From Lepisosteus oculatus (Eukaryota; Chordata; Actinopteri; Semionotiformes; Lepisosteidae), in the NCBI RefSeq assembly GCF_040954835.1, contig NC_090718.1, positions 12,849,532 to 12,913,531 on the forward strand: a stretch of 64,000 nucleotides of DNA. The letters run 5' to 3'. Shown here piece by piece: positions 34,892-46,853 of this stretch (position 1 is its first letter; every line of letters begins with the position of its first letter). A program made the translations under genes and the position numbers. Under the pieces are notes generated by a model that saw only the letters and a program-made list of their open reading frames with translations, did no database searches and had not been told where the DNA came from.

Positions 34892-37800
34892 CTGCAATCA
34901 CAGACCTAGAAAAGATGCCAACAGGCAGTCAGTCACCAGCTGTCCTCTTACCCTTATGCCTTTGTACGGTTGATCTGAGGGGGCAAATGAGGACCAAAAA
35001 TGAAGGTCTGTTGGAAAATGAAAGGATGTTCTGCCCAGATGATTTTTTAAATTTAATTTGATTTTGTCTTTTAGAACACCGCACATCGACTGTCGCCGTT
35101 TCACAGTTGACAGCAGTTCCCCTTGGGAGCCGAGCACATCCAGTGCGCACGTGGTTGTGACCAATCGCTAACAACCCTGCAATTAGGGCGACTTACTTTC
35201 ACCCCTCTCCACACACACACACACCTCGAAAAAGTACAAACTTTAATCGGAGGTAATTCAGCACTAAAACCAAATGATGCAGATGAGACCATCTGGAGTG
35301 CTCTATCTGGGAGGAGGACAAGTGAAGCCTTGCAAGGCATTCCCTGCCAGGCAAAGAGTATTACATCACAAAGGCACTGTGTTCAGATGTGCAGAACCGG
35401 AGAACAGCAACAACCAAGTTCCTAAACTCTACCTGCTGTCATTTCACCATGAATTCTCGGCTGAGGTTTACCTACCGCTCTGTGGGTCAATGTTACAGCA
35501 GCAGACGTGTGCTTAATAATAATGTGCATTTTTACATTTTTTAATTGAGCCCCTTTGTCTTTTAACAGCTGTCCCTGGGTTCTGTTCCGAACGCCTGTCT
35601 TGGAAGCGTCGCATCTTCTCCATGCGGATAAAAAAAAAAAGGAGTGTTGGGCCAGAGAGACAGACTCCTAGCTCAGGTTAGCGACCCCTCTGTTAAGGTG
35701 GCATTGAACTTGAACTTGAACTTGAACTTTATTGCCATATGTAACCGGTACTGGTACAATGGAATTCTTACTTACAGAAAGTCTCTCGATTGTAAAACAA
35801 GTGTAAAAAAACAAAACAAAGTGCAAACAGTGCATCAAGACAATGTACAAACAAACAATAGACAATGTGCAAGTAAACATGCAGGCAGTTTGAATGTAAA
35901 CAATACAGACGTGTAAACAATGACTGGAGACGTACAATAAATAAATTACAATGAGGTAGATGGTGATGGTGTGGGTGTGGTCCGAGGGGGATGGCTAAAT
36001 GTGTTCGCCAGTCTCACTGCTTGTGGATAGAAGCTATTGAAGAATCTAGTGGTAAGTGTCCGTATGCTCTTATATCTCTTGCCTGAGGGCAGTGGGGTGA
36101 AGAGCTCATGCCCTGGGTGGTGACTATCCTCTGTGATGGCCAGAATTGGGAGTATTCCTACGGGTACCTGAACACGTGAACAGTCCCTTTCAGAGGGAGA
36201 GATGGGTCGAAGGAGAAGGGCCTACAAATATCTGGTGTCTCACTGCAACACAGTGCATCATCGCTGGTTCCCGTTTCATGAATGTATTTTGGAATCATGC
36301 ATGCCTGTGTTTCTGATTTCCTGATCGGGCGCTGGCTGTGTCTTGCCTCAAAGTGGCCTGCGCAAAAGGTCCACACGGTCACACACGCACTCACCCATTT
36401 CCTAACTTCCTTTGCGACAAGGAGCAGGAATTTCTTTTAGATAGCAGGTTTTTAAAAAACGAATCAGATACTTATCTTGGTGTGCTAAGAACGTAGCAAG
36501 CATTTATCTTGGGGCTGAAAGACAAGACAGGATGTTGCAGCAGTGGCGTACTGGGGCACCCAGATAACACTGCGAATCTATTTCACCCAGCATGCTATGT
36601 TTTGAGCGAATGGAGCAGCAAAGCACTGTCTGGAAATCAAATCTGATTTCCTGTGAACTCCTCTGGTCCTATAACAGGCTCCCCAAAGCTGCCTGTTGCT
36701 GATAAAAAATAAACGGTGCAATATGTAATAGATATATAGATTTTCAATCTATATTTGATCTGTACAATCGCTTTCCAGTTAGACAGTTCCAGAGACTTTC
36801 CTTATTACAGAGCTCTAAAACATCTTGTCACGTGACAGCTTGCACGCTTTTCATTTTGTTTAGGGTTTATTTTTTAAAATCGCCTTTTATTTTCAAATTA
36901 GCGTTGCACATCTGTTCTCATGGCCTCGATTATCTAGCACTCTCTTTGGCACATATTATGACGGCCACTACTGACATCTAATCTATTGTACAGCTGGTAT
37001 TATGTTTATTATTATTAGCTTCTTCACGTTGACCTGTTAAACATGTTATTTCTTTCAATTAAGCCATTTAATCACACTGCACTGCAACCCACAGCCCTCC
37101 ACCAAGTTTGTCGCCCCAATCTTCACAGCGCTAGCAAAACTGGGGAAAAAAAATGGCGTTCTGCTGCTCGTCTTTAAAACAAAGCAAGACCTAAGGGGAT
37201 CTCTGATTGGATAAGAGGATACAAATCAGCATCATTAAGCCCATGTTTAATAGTTAGGAAGGGCACACGAACACAAGGCTCCTTACTAGACTGAAAGGAA
37301 TACAGGTTCTGCGACTCTTTCCAGCACGACTGGGACTGTGGACAGGGGTCGAGGTCCAAACTTTTTATTAGGCTAATCACATGGTAGGCACACCACTAGA
37401 ATATCACCCCCCCGCCCTCCTGCCTTTTCACTTTGCTGAACAAATGTCAGTGTCACTCGCTGCATCTTGGCAAGTGGGCTGCATAGCCACACTTCAGTCC
37501 TATCTCTTGTCAGTCAAGACACCTGAAGGTCACTCGGAGCAAATAACTTAAAATTTCCCAAAGCCAGCACCAACTTTGGTATCCTTCTGAAATGATTTTT
37601 TTTTTCCAAGGCCGACGGCAAACTCTTTCAGTTTCAGAAAATGCAAGGGATCATCTCCAATGCAGGACGACGCTTTCCAAGACAGCCTTATCATATTCTG
37701 ACTGGACAGACCTGTTTAGCCCAAAAGCAAATAGCATGGGCCTTGTAATCAGCAGTATTTGCTATATATAGGAATAGGAACATTAGTATTCTCAGTTCAT

Positions 37801-40800
37801 TCCAATCCATTGTGACACAAATGCTGACCAGACATTTTTAAACAACCTGGGTGGTGCGTTCACAGCTAATTTAACATAAATTAAAAGATTGATTGAGAAG
37901 TAATGGGGGACCCATTGAGACCCGTTGATGTCTTTGAGGTCTGCCTTCATGAAGACAGAGGGCGAAACATTTCAAACCCCTTATCGAGTCGCTGTTAGCT
38001 CATTACCTTGATTTATGATTGGGAGGTGAAAGCAATGCATCACAATTTTCTAATCCAAGCCTCGCTGTTCAATCACTGTCTGCCAGAATGAGGCTTTTAC
38101 AACAAGGACTGATACTCAAGCAAACACTGTGTATGAGCAAGAGGCCTCAGCACTTAAATAAGATTTAGCAAAAGAATGATACAGCATAGCATGACACTTT
38201 AGAATCCTTTAGCACTGCCACGCAGTACTAAATTGGGTCTTTTCCAAGGCAACCAGGTAATTCAATCAGCCCTTGTAAACAGCAGTGTTAAATAACAGGA
38301 AAGACTCCTTCTTTAATTGAGCTAAACTGGAAAGCAGCCATAATTTATTGAAAGGAGGTTTGATTAACTCCTTTAAGGACATTAAGGAAGTTAATGTACA
38401 TGGTAGCTGTGTACTTTGGCATGATTTCAACATGCTGAAACTATGCTTTTCCACTGTTTTGTCTCTCTGTGCCCTGCTTCACCAGGTTTACCTGTGCTTT
38501 ATTGCAGCTAGCCACAGCAAACCTTCAGAAGGCTTCAGGAAGCTCTGATTAGTGCACTGAGACCACAGGTTCTTAATCAGCAGCTCATCGCTGCGTTGCT
38601 CAATGTGCACTACAATGCAGGAGCCCTCCTGAGTGCATCTTTTTAATTAAAAGCAGCATATGCAAAATGAACAAAGACACCGTTTAATTCACGTTTAATT
38701 TGAGTTTCTCCGGCTACTGGTTTTGAAATATTTGTGGAACCGAAAGACAATGACACCTGTGAGCACTGTACCAAAGGTTTCATTTTGTTTTTTTCTGCTT
38801 CTTTGCGGTTATTTGTAGGCTTTCCTCACACCCTCAGCCAGACTCTTCTGCTCAGGAATCGGGAGTATGACAGGGAGAGAGCAAAACGTAATGCCCAGGG
38901 GGTGCGTAAGCCCACCTTTCCAGCACCTCTGACAGCTGTGTCTCCTTCAAGCCCTTCAGCTGTCTTGCCCCTGAATGAGATGAGGGGACTGAGCCTCAAT
39001 AATGCAGGTCCCTCCTTATGCAGTGGTAAGAGTCCTGGGGGAGAGATGACCCACACATGCGAAGTAAAAGGCTTTTACTCCTCTTCATTCGGGAAAGAGA
39101 AGTGTTCACTTATTTAGGACACAAGCCTGACTAGAAACAGTGACGACAACAAGGCAGTGGGATACAGTCTAAAATCTAAACACTAAAGCTGCTTATACAT
39201 TCAAAGAACAGCAAGAGATATTTCCTTAATTCTCTCTTTCACCTCTGGCGATCGCTGTGGTATTATGTGGCTGCTGGTGCACCTAGCTAACAATGTGTCA
39301 TTTTTGCTTCATGTGAGCTCAGAATTTCTAAGGTGGACTTTCTTCCCCGATGGAAAAAGGTTAAGGAAAAAAAGCACTCATTTCAGATACACGCTGATCT
39401 CCATATCAATAGGTAACGCAGAAAGAAAGAGAGACGCCATTTGAAAAGCTGTCAGCAGTTTTACAGTATTTCATCAGCTTTTCTGATCTAGAAAAAAGAA
39501 TTATATGCTGTGTCGAGAACAACGTCAAGAGAAAGTCTTAATATAGAAGACGTAAGTTCCGATCAAACTGTACAAAGGCAATAGTTTAAAATAGAATATG
39601 ATAAAGTATGGTAAAATACAGTTCCACTATCATTAATGGAAATCTTTCATCTTAGATTGCTCTTCTGTCATAGTGTGCTATGAAGGTACAATCAATGTAG
39701 TCACCTCTGCCAGTTTTCAGAAACGTAGAAATATCTTCAATTGGGAAAGCTTGCAGAAACTCAGAGCTAATCTTCCATGCATAGCCATTATCACAGGTCA
39801 GTTACCATGCAGTCAGCCTAAAAACTACTACGAAAGATTAACAGCGGAAGAACAGGATTTTAAGGAGCAGAAAAAAATAGCAGATCTGTAATTTATTCCA
39901 CAGGGATAAATGAGCCTCTGACCAGAATGTACTGTTGCAAAAAAAAACCTGTACCACTTTAAAACAGACGTACGCTTTCCCTGGTGCGTCCTTCTTATCA
40001 ACTAAATATCTTCAATTAATAATTTATGAAATAATCTGATTTTCGTTCCCCTTTTAGAGCTGTTCCTTTTTGCTTGCAGAACAGGCTGGGCACTGTGTGT
40101 TCTTAACCTGAAAAATCACATTAATATCTGTTCCCCGCAACATGGAACTTCAATTTTACGGGAGACAAATCCCTTTTTAAATTAAGTTGCTTTAACTGTA
40201 ACACAATTTATGGTCAAGAGGAATGGCCTTATGTTGCCATAAGCTGCTTCTGTGCTACTTTAAATTGTGGTCCATTGACTTAGTGGTCAATATGGGTTGT
40301 GCTCTTCCCAAGCAGTCGAGAATCCTTATCGTTTGTTTAAATCTACCGTTACAAATGAGGAATACAATGACTTTGAAAGCACACACTGACTAAAGCTCTT
40401 TATAAGAATGAGTTCATTAAATTCTGCTCTTCAGCTCAACTCAGATGGGCTTCGCTGACACAAAACAAAAATGACTTCTGAATAACCGACATGATATCAT
40501 ACTTCGACCAAGAGAGGGTTAAAAGACGAACGACTGCAGTTTGAAATATGTCCCGAGAGACTGCTAGTACAGTATGTACAGCGTAAAATTATTACTTTCG
40601 GAGCTGCAAAACAGGACGAATAATGACAATTTGCTTTTCCTGTAAGATAAGAGATGTCTTTTTCTTCTCTCTTTATACATGATAACAACATCCGCTTAAA
40701 AGTGGCTCAAATGAATTATGTATGATTGTGAAAAGAGATCTGATGTGAAATCCAATGTGCTCTGAAAAAGAACATTAACATTAAAACATATATACTGTAT

Positions 40801-41491
40801 ATTCTAATTTTCCTGTTTATAATGCTGGATTTAGATTTGTAATACATAAAGACACTGCCTAGTTCTTCATTAAGGAGGTATTTTATGAATTTACACTTTT
40901 TCCCTTAAGAGGTCCTTTGTAAAGGTTAACTATGGCAAATGCACAATACAGTGTAGTAAATCCCAGTGAAATCATGGTCAAGTCAAAAGACATGCAAGTA
41001 CAGCCCTGTACGATCACATTAATATTGTAGAATTGCCACGTAAATTCACTGCGGTAAACTTTCAAAAGGTAAAGTTGAAGGACGCACGCCCCACCAGCCC
41101 TACTGAGCTACAACTGCATCACAAGGGAAAAAGATGTATTTAATAAGGTTTAAATACCTTTACAATGCTAACTTCCAAGATGTATATATAGATTATTTTC
41201 AACTGAGCCCCCTCAATGAAGTGTTAGATGTTCCACAAAGCACTCTTCGATATCAAGAAAGAAAGGAAGGCACATTTATACGGTAACAGCAAGAAGCATT
41301 AGAATATCCCATCTGGACATGTGTCTCTGCTTCTTTTTCATCTTCAAAAACGGGGCTACTTTTCTGTCCTGGAGCTGAGCGCCGTTTCCCTACGTACCCT
41401 GCACGGTGCAAGACAAGTCGAGGCACCGCATGTGGGGAACAGAGACGCACTCTTTCTCTGACCGGGGGCAGCTGAGTCGCCCAGGGCTTAC
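34892..41491 (-). other. kcnj5: Probable kcnj5 5' intron
   Basis: If the donor at 41491 joins the acceptor before 34891, this is a 6.6-kb intron in the 5' UTR. It holds a LINE 3' fragment (35695-36150), a short CA run near 35212 and otherwise AT-rich DNA. No other gene is seen. Confidence 0.4.
35695..36150 (-). mobile_element. LINE 3' end with TTCAAG tail repeats
   Basis: On the minus strand the stretch encodes PLPSGKRYKSIRTLTTRFF and NSFYPQAVRLAN. This resembles the C-terminus of fish LINE ORF2 ('LPSGRRFRSLRTRT-R--NSF-P-AV-LLN'). The element ends in repeated TTCAAG (read on the plus strand as 'aacttgaacttgaacttgaa', 35706-35730). It is 5'-truncated, with no intact reverse transcriptase. Confidence 0.65.
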
Positions 41492-41700
41492 CTCCAGTTC
41501 CCGGCAGAGGAAGCTTGCAGGCCGCGCATCGCCGAGTCTGTGTGGCACTGACCCCCTTCATCCACGCACTCTCTCCAGCCTCTGCGTTCAGCCTCAGGAT
41601 CTCCTCTGCTGCTGCGGCTGCTGCTCCCGGCTCCTCTGTCCCAGTCCTTCTCTCTCGTGTGTGTGTGTGTGTGTGTTCACACACGCGTTACAGTACTTGG
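41492..41700 (-). promoter_or_regulatory. kcnj5: Probable kcnj5 promoter region and non-coding first exon
   Basis: A minus-strand consensus donor CTGGAG|gtaagc sits at 41492/41491. Upstream on that strand is GC- and CpG-rich sequence with CAG/CTG-type triplets ('gctgctgcggctgctgctcc' on the plus strand), GA- and GT-rich runs, and no long conserved protein. This fits a 5' UTR exon and promoter for kcnj5, whose first coding exon starts right after a possible acceptor. The join to 34891 is inferred. The transcription start was not located. Confidence 0.4.
41657..41676. repeat. (GT)n microsatellite
   Basis: Ten GT units followed by TCACACACG, so the end can fold back on itself. A separate GA-rich tract runs at about 41785-41818. 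Confidence 0.95.
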
Positions 41701-41819
41701 AGTGAGGTGGGGGGTGGGATTGCCTCAATTTGCAGGCAGAGAACAGAAAGTAGGGGAGAAAGAAAAAGTGCAGATGGAGGAGAGAGAAAGAACAGGGGGG
41801 GGAGAGAGAGAGAGAGGAG

Positions 41820-44105
41820 ATGTGCTGTTTAATCAATCACCCTGCCGCGGCTGTTGTGAAATAAAAAAGACCAGGAATACGTTTGAAAAAAACTTCAACG
41901 CAGGAGCTTCTGTGGAGCGGGGGTCCGGGGGGGCTCCAGGGCTGGGCTCAAGATATCCATGCAGTTTTAAATAGCAAGGTTATCAAACACTTGCGCATCA
42001 TCCGCGGAATAATTGAGATGGCAGCGATGAATTTATGAAGCGTCATAATGCACATCTCTGAGCTGCAGCGGGAGCAGAATTTCACAGGCGCAAAATCTGG
42101 ACAAATGCCTCTAATTCCCACTCGTCAGATCTCCCACCAGCCCGGGAGACAAGACTTGAGTGTCAGGGTAGCTCAAATGTTATTTGCTCAAATGTCATCT
42201 GCTTAGACTTGTCATCGGAAAGAGGCCACCTTGATGATTGAAGAAGTAGTCGCAGTAATTAGTGGCTGGAGTTGGCTTATTGATTGGGAGGCTTTGATGG
42301 GTAAATTAGTGTTCAGCTCTCCTTTGGCCTTAGTACTCTAGGGAGAACCTGCCTGTTGAGTACAATTTAAAAAAAATCTTCATTGAAGTGGTGCCTTTTC
42401 TTCATTCTGAGCACTGTGCTTTTCCACCCTGCTTCTGCGGGGAAGTCCAACAGACGAGGGGCACGTGTGCTGCTTTTTTCTCTGCGTTAGTTAAACACCT
42501 CCTCCAGATACCAGGGAGCTGAGAGGCAGTTCGAACTGGTAGCGTGGGAAAGGATATCGATCATCTCACTCTGTCACTCCATTGCGACCTGGAAACGTTC
42601 AAGACTCGTCCATCCTTTTGCCCTAATCAGACAAAGGCCAATATTAATCTGAGCACAGCGGGGCGCAGAATGACTCGCCATCTCCCTGAGCGCTCCCCTC
42701 AGTTTGGATGAGTTTGTTTTTCCTTTAAAAGGCACCGACTTCCCCTTTTGTTTCGTTGGTCGTGACTGATCCTGCTGTCAATTTACCCGACACTTGGAAT
42801 GAACTGACAGGCACCTAAAGAGAGAGAGAGAATGAGTGAGAAAATCCAAAGTCCCTCAAGATCTCAAAGGAAAAATATGCTGAGTCCACGTATCATGAAA
42901 AGAAAACCGCAGCATCATCGCACTTTTTAAAAAGCCAATGAATTGAAGAGCTTTTCCTTCCACAGAAAAGCAGTGAATTGGATCTGATTTATGTGCCTGA
43001 ATAATATTTCCTACAGGTTTGTATGGAACATGACGGATCACACGTTCATTACATTTTCTTTTTCACAGCTAAAATTTCTTACACACAGGACAGGCACCTG
43101 AGTTATTAAGAACACGAGGAAGTTCAGCACACCTAACTTGTCTGGTTACGAGTTGATTGGTGATCTGAGAGTCCCGTCCAGCTTCTCCTTCAGTTCTTTG
43201 GTTTCTTCTATTACGACAACATTGCCGAGCAGCGTGTAAAAACTGGAACAGACCCCTACTTCCCTCTGTGCAAAGAAGCACCCACTGTTCTCAGTTTAAA
43301 TGCACTTCCCCATACTTTATGGAGTTTATAACGAAAGTTCGGGAGGGATGACAACAACCAAGTTCAATCAGACTCAGCCGTCAGTAATTAGCAATCGCGT
43401 CTGACATCCATTGCTCTTCCAAAACGCTATAAATACCTACGAGATCCCTATCTCCCTCTCTTGCATGTCTCTCGCACCCCATCTCCACCTCTACAGCTCT
43501 GGCTGGGAAGTCAGCCCTCAGCCAAGCAGGTTAAGCCAAAATTTCGCTCAACAATCCTTTCATGACATTTTAATCTTGGGTGTTGTCATTTCTAGTGAAC
43601 CACTTGTGTCCACTGGTTCAGGTGTTTTTTACTGATGCTGCTACTTCCCACCCACATTCATTACAAACCTGTGCTGTACTTGACCACTCTTGGTGCCTTC
43701 TTGTTCTTTTCTTGATGAGCTGTTGATGAGTTAAGATTGGAGGTCAAGCCTTCAGTTTGACCAGTGGCTTGAGTTTTTACTCGTTTCTGCATTTTTTGGT
43801 AGTTCAGCTCAGCTATGCTTCCCCATAGCTTTATACACAACCAGTTTCGTACTGGTTATCAGTTAGTGCTGTATTTACACAAGTTGGAATGGCATTGTGT
43901 CAAATACAGGTAATACGTGCATTCTTATAGACACTATTCCTTATATTTCATCTGGAAACAATGACCCTGTAGAGGTGGAATTGTGAAATCCATTTTCTAG
44001 AGAAATGTCAATACCAGTTTATAACATTTGTTTACTATTCAATGGCTAAAACATATTTTAAGGGCAAATATCTCAAATAATCTGTAGGCTAAATTAATCA
44101 ATTGT
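41820..44105. other. Non-coding DNA between the kcnj5 and kcnj1 promoters
   Basis: No gene supported. The stretch is moderately GC-rich up to about 42.6 kb and AT-rich beyond. Confidence 0.45.
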
Positions 44106-44182
44106 CCCCATTACCTGTAAACTTCTTTGAGTGGAGTGTCCAGAAAAGCGCTAGATACAGTAAATCTAAGGAATTATTATTA
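44106..44182 (+). mobile_element. Truncated 3' tail of the SINE-like repeat seen at 57-58 kb
   Basis: Reads 'ccccattacctgtaaac', 'tttgagtggagtgtccagaa', 'aagcgctag' and then ATT repeats. This is the same tail as at 58092-58165, and only the last 75 or so bases are present. Confidence 0.75.
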
Positions 44183-46720
44183 CTTTCAAAGTGAGTGAAT
44201 ATGACATTTCAGAATCAAATGGACAACACAGTAGCATGAGGATAGACTGTCGTTCGGCACTGAACCTGGCTTTCTGCTTCTGTTGCAAGCAGCCAGTGTC
44301 CCTTTGCCTGTGTGGAGCCACCATGTGCACAGACTGCAGAGTGACGCTTCCTGGAGAGCAGTGGTACAGCATGTGACAGAAGAGGAATGGGGGATAGAGC
44401 AGTTTATACATCGTCATAGAACATGATCTACAGGGAAAAAAATCAACCAACCTAATATCGTGTATTTCTGCGTATTTCGTAATAAAACCTCTCTGGACGG
44501 CCTGTCACTCTACAAGGGGGCTGTAAAGCTTAACAAATACTGACAGCGGCAAGTGATGATTTCATTAATGAATAACTTGGTCGCATATTCAACTTTTTGT
44601 TCCGCAACAGAGATCGCATTGAGAATTCCCAGTGCGCTGTGCAAGGCTACACATGGGCTGCAATTCGAATGTGCAAGGGAAGCTGCTGTACTGCCAGTGC
44701 GGTCCGTGAAATCACTGCCAGGAGATGACTGCGCACGGAGAATGAGAACACTGTGATCCAGGAGCAGGAGCTGCCTGTTCAGACGTTTGACACTTTTTTT
44801 TATAAAACCCTCTGAAGGCTCTGTTCCAGCCTCTATCAATAAAACTCTGCCCTGCCGCCTGCCTCCGGAGAAATTAATGTTCTGCCACTGAAGCAATGTC
44901 GCTCGTGAGAAATGTGTTCAAAAACCTACAACAAAATGTCCACCGTCAATGTTGGCAGACGAAATAACGTGGCTTATTTCTGTTACCAAGACCACTGTGG
45001 GTTAAGGTTGCAAAGTTGGATCTGAATGAGAAAAGAACAGCTCCTGTCTAAGACTATAATCAGTCTCCCAGCACCCGAGTCTGCCTGCAACGTGCTTGCC
45101 TACTTAAGTTGCTTATCCTACTCATAATTCCATACAGATGGAAATGCCAATATCTGCACAAGATGACACCACAACAAAGAAAACAGGTCACTTCAAAGCT
45201 CTTCAGATTTACCTGATCCAGCACAGATGGAGTAATACCTGAAAGGATAACAGAATTTTTCTGAGGTACGTCTACAAGATTTATCAAGAGGGAACAGAAG
45301 AATTGTTCAGAAGAAAGTGGGTGTAGAAACGGCAAATAACGAAATCTCATGTTGTCTTCTCATCAGCTGAGACCAGAGTGTGTCACCGCAGTGGCTATTA
45401 AGAACTACAGAACCCTTAATGTCTCCTTTTCTTCTTGTACTTAGGCAAAGGACCTGACACCCACCCTGCTGCTATCTGATTTAATTTGCTGCAGTAAATG
45501 TGCTGGCTGTACCTCGACGTCACCACTGTTCCCAAGGGTGCTGTCCTATGTCCTGCGACATGTCTGTGTTCTGCCGTGTTCAATTCACAGAGTCCGCACG
45601 GCCCACAGTGTTCATACAAAGGCGGTTGTTGGCATCACGCATTCCTACTAAAAAGAGCTCCCATCACAATGAAGAGCGAATCACAGACATTCCACATTTT
45701 CCGTCTGTTTTCTTGGTTTTCTCTGTTCACTTAGCTGGGTCCTGGATATCTTCAGAAGATACTGAACCCCCCCCCCCCCCCCCTCACAAAATGTGTCCAT
45801 TACAGGGAGACAATAAGCCTTCGAAATCGCCCCAGCACCATTCCCCACAACCAGACGCAACAGCGCTGTATTTCACTGTGAAGCCCTGAGAGAGACTGTA
45901 CAATTTTGCAATGAAATACTGTAGAGTTTCATATTTGATCTAAAAGTGTGCCCTATCTGTACAGGCCTCCCGGGGCTACGAGTGACTCTGTTCCATAATA
46001 ACCAGTGTGTGGGCTTTAAGAAACGGGAGCTCAGCAAAATGTTTTCGTCTAATCCCTGCCATCCCCACCTCCCCGACCGTAAAATAAACCCGGCAGCACC
46101 ACGAAACGTTCAAAACCTTCGACTGCTGAAACTGCCAAGGTTAAATGCCAGTAAAGTTCACTTAAGCCCTCGTTTAAATTAATTAAAACAGATTTCACCC
46201 CCTTTCCCTTGTTTTCTGAGCGGGCATCCATCAGGCATTTGTTTGTGGCAGCTATGTCTGTTTTAAACCTTCACTGGGTTGTTTGTTTCCTTTTAAACAC
46301 ACTTTCCCAGTATTACCCATGCACCCTGATTCCCAAAACTCTTTGAACCACAACCGCCCCTGTGGATTGCATGTCTAATAGCGCACTTAAAGTACCAGAA
46401 TGCCCTTCATTCGGGAATAATGGTAAACTAACATTTTACCCTGCAGCTCAGCAATTCATCTCCTGCCTGACGTGATCTCATTAAGCCCTCGTGTTCTAGC
46501 CGATACGAAGCTTCTGAGACGAATGGCGAAGCATCTTCTGACCAGGGCAATTTGGCAGCACGGAGCTATAACGAACCTAAAAGAATCCATTTTGAAAATT
46601 GAACTGCCCTCATATTGGTTAATATATATTTCATACCTATGGATGTATGCATATCATACATCCGTCATCCAACAAATATTGACTTAAAAGAGTCTTGAGA
46701 TAGTTAATCATTGACTCAGC
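44183..46720. other. Non-coding DNA, no gene seen
   Basis: Short open frames only (up to 129 codons at 45500-45889, crossing a poly-C tract). A 17-base C run lies at 45767-45783. No domain or splice-linked exon is recognised. Confidence 0.45.
45767..45783. repeat. Poly-C tract, 17 bases
   Basis: An uninterrupted run of C. It is prone to sequencing-length error and drives spurious proline-rich frames. Confidence 0.95.
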
Positions 46721-46721
46721 T

Positions 46722-46853
46722 AAGTATTTTACTGGAATCTGAGACATCTCACTCAAGGGGACAACAGCAGAACCCCAGCCAGGAATCTAACCCACGACCT
46801 CTTGGCCATGAGGCCAGAGCCCCTGCCCACTCACCCAGTCTGCTGCAGCAATC
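46722..46853 (-). mobile_element. tRNA-derived SINE-type fragment
   Basis: Read on the minus strand it contains 'gggctctggcctcatggcca', 'agaggtcgtgggttagattc' and 'ctgctgttgtccccttgag'. This corresponds to a common fish repeat whose core resembles a tRNA with a B-box (GGTTCGAATCC, here GGTTAGATTCC). It is diverged and truncated. Confidence 0.6.

Noticed and set aside
37945-37980. 'gaagacagagggcgaaacat' resembling the Penelope tail motif
   Set aside because: The match is short, and the expected 'cagcatggaataaacct' end is missing.
41253-41684. 143-codon minus-strand frame
   Set aside because: It crosses a (GT)n tract and a splice donor. It is more likely a non-coding leader of kcnj5 than a protein.
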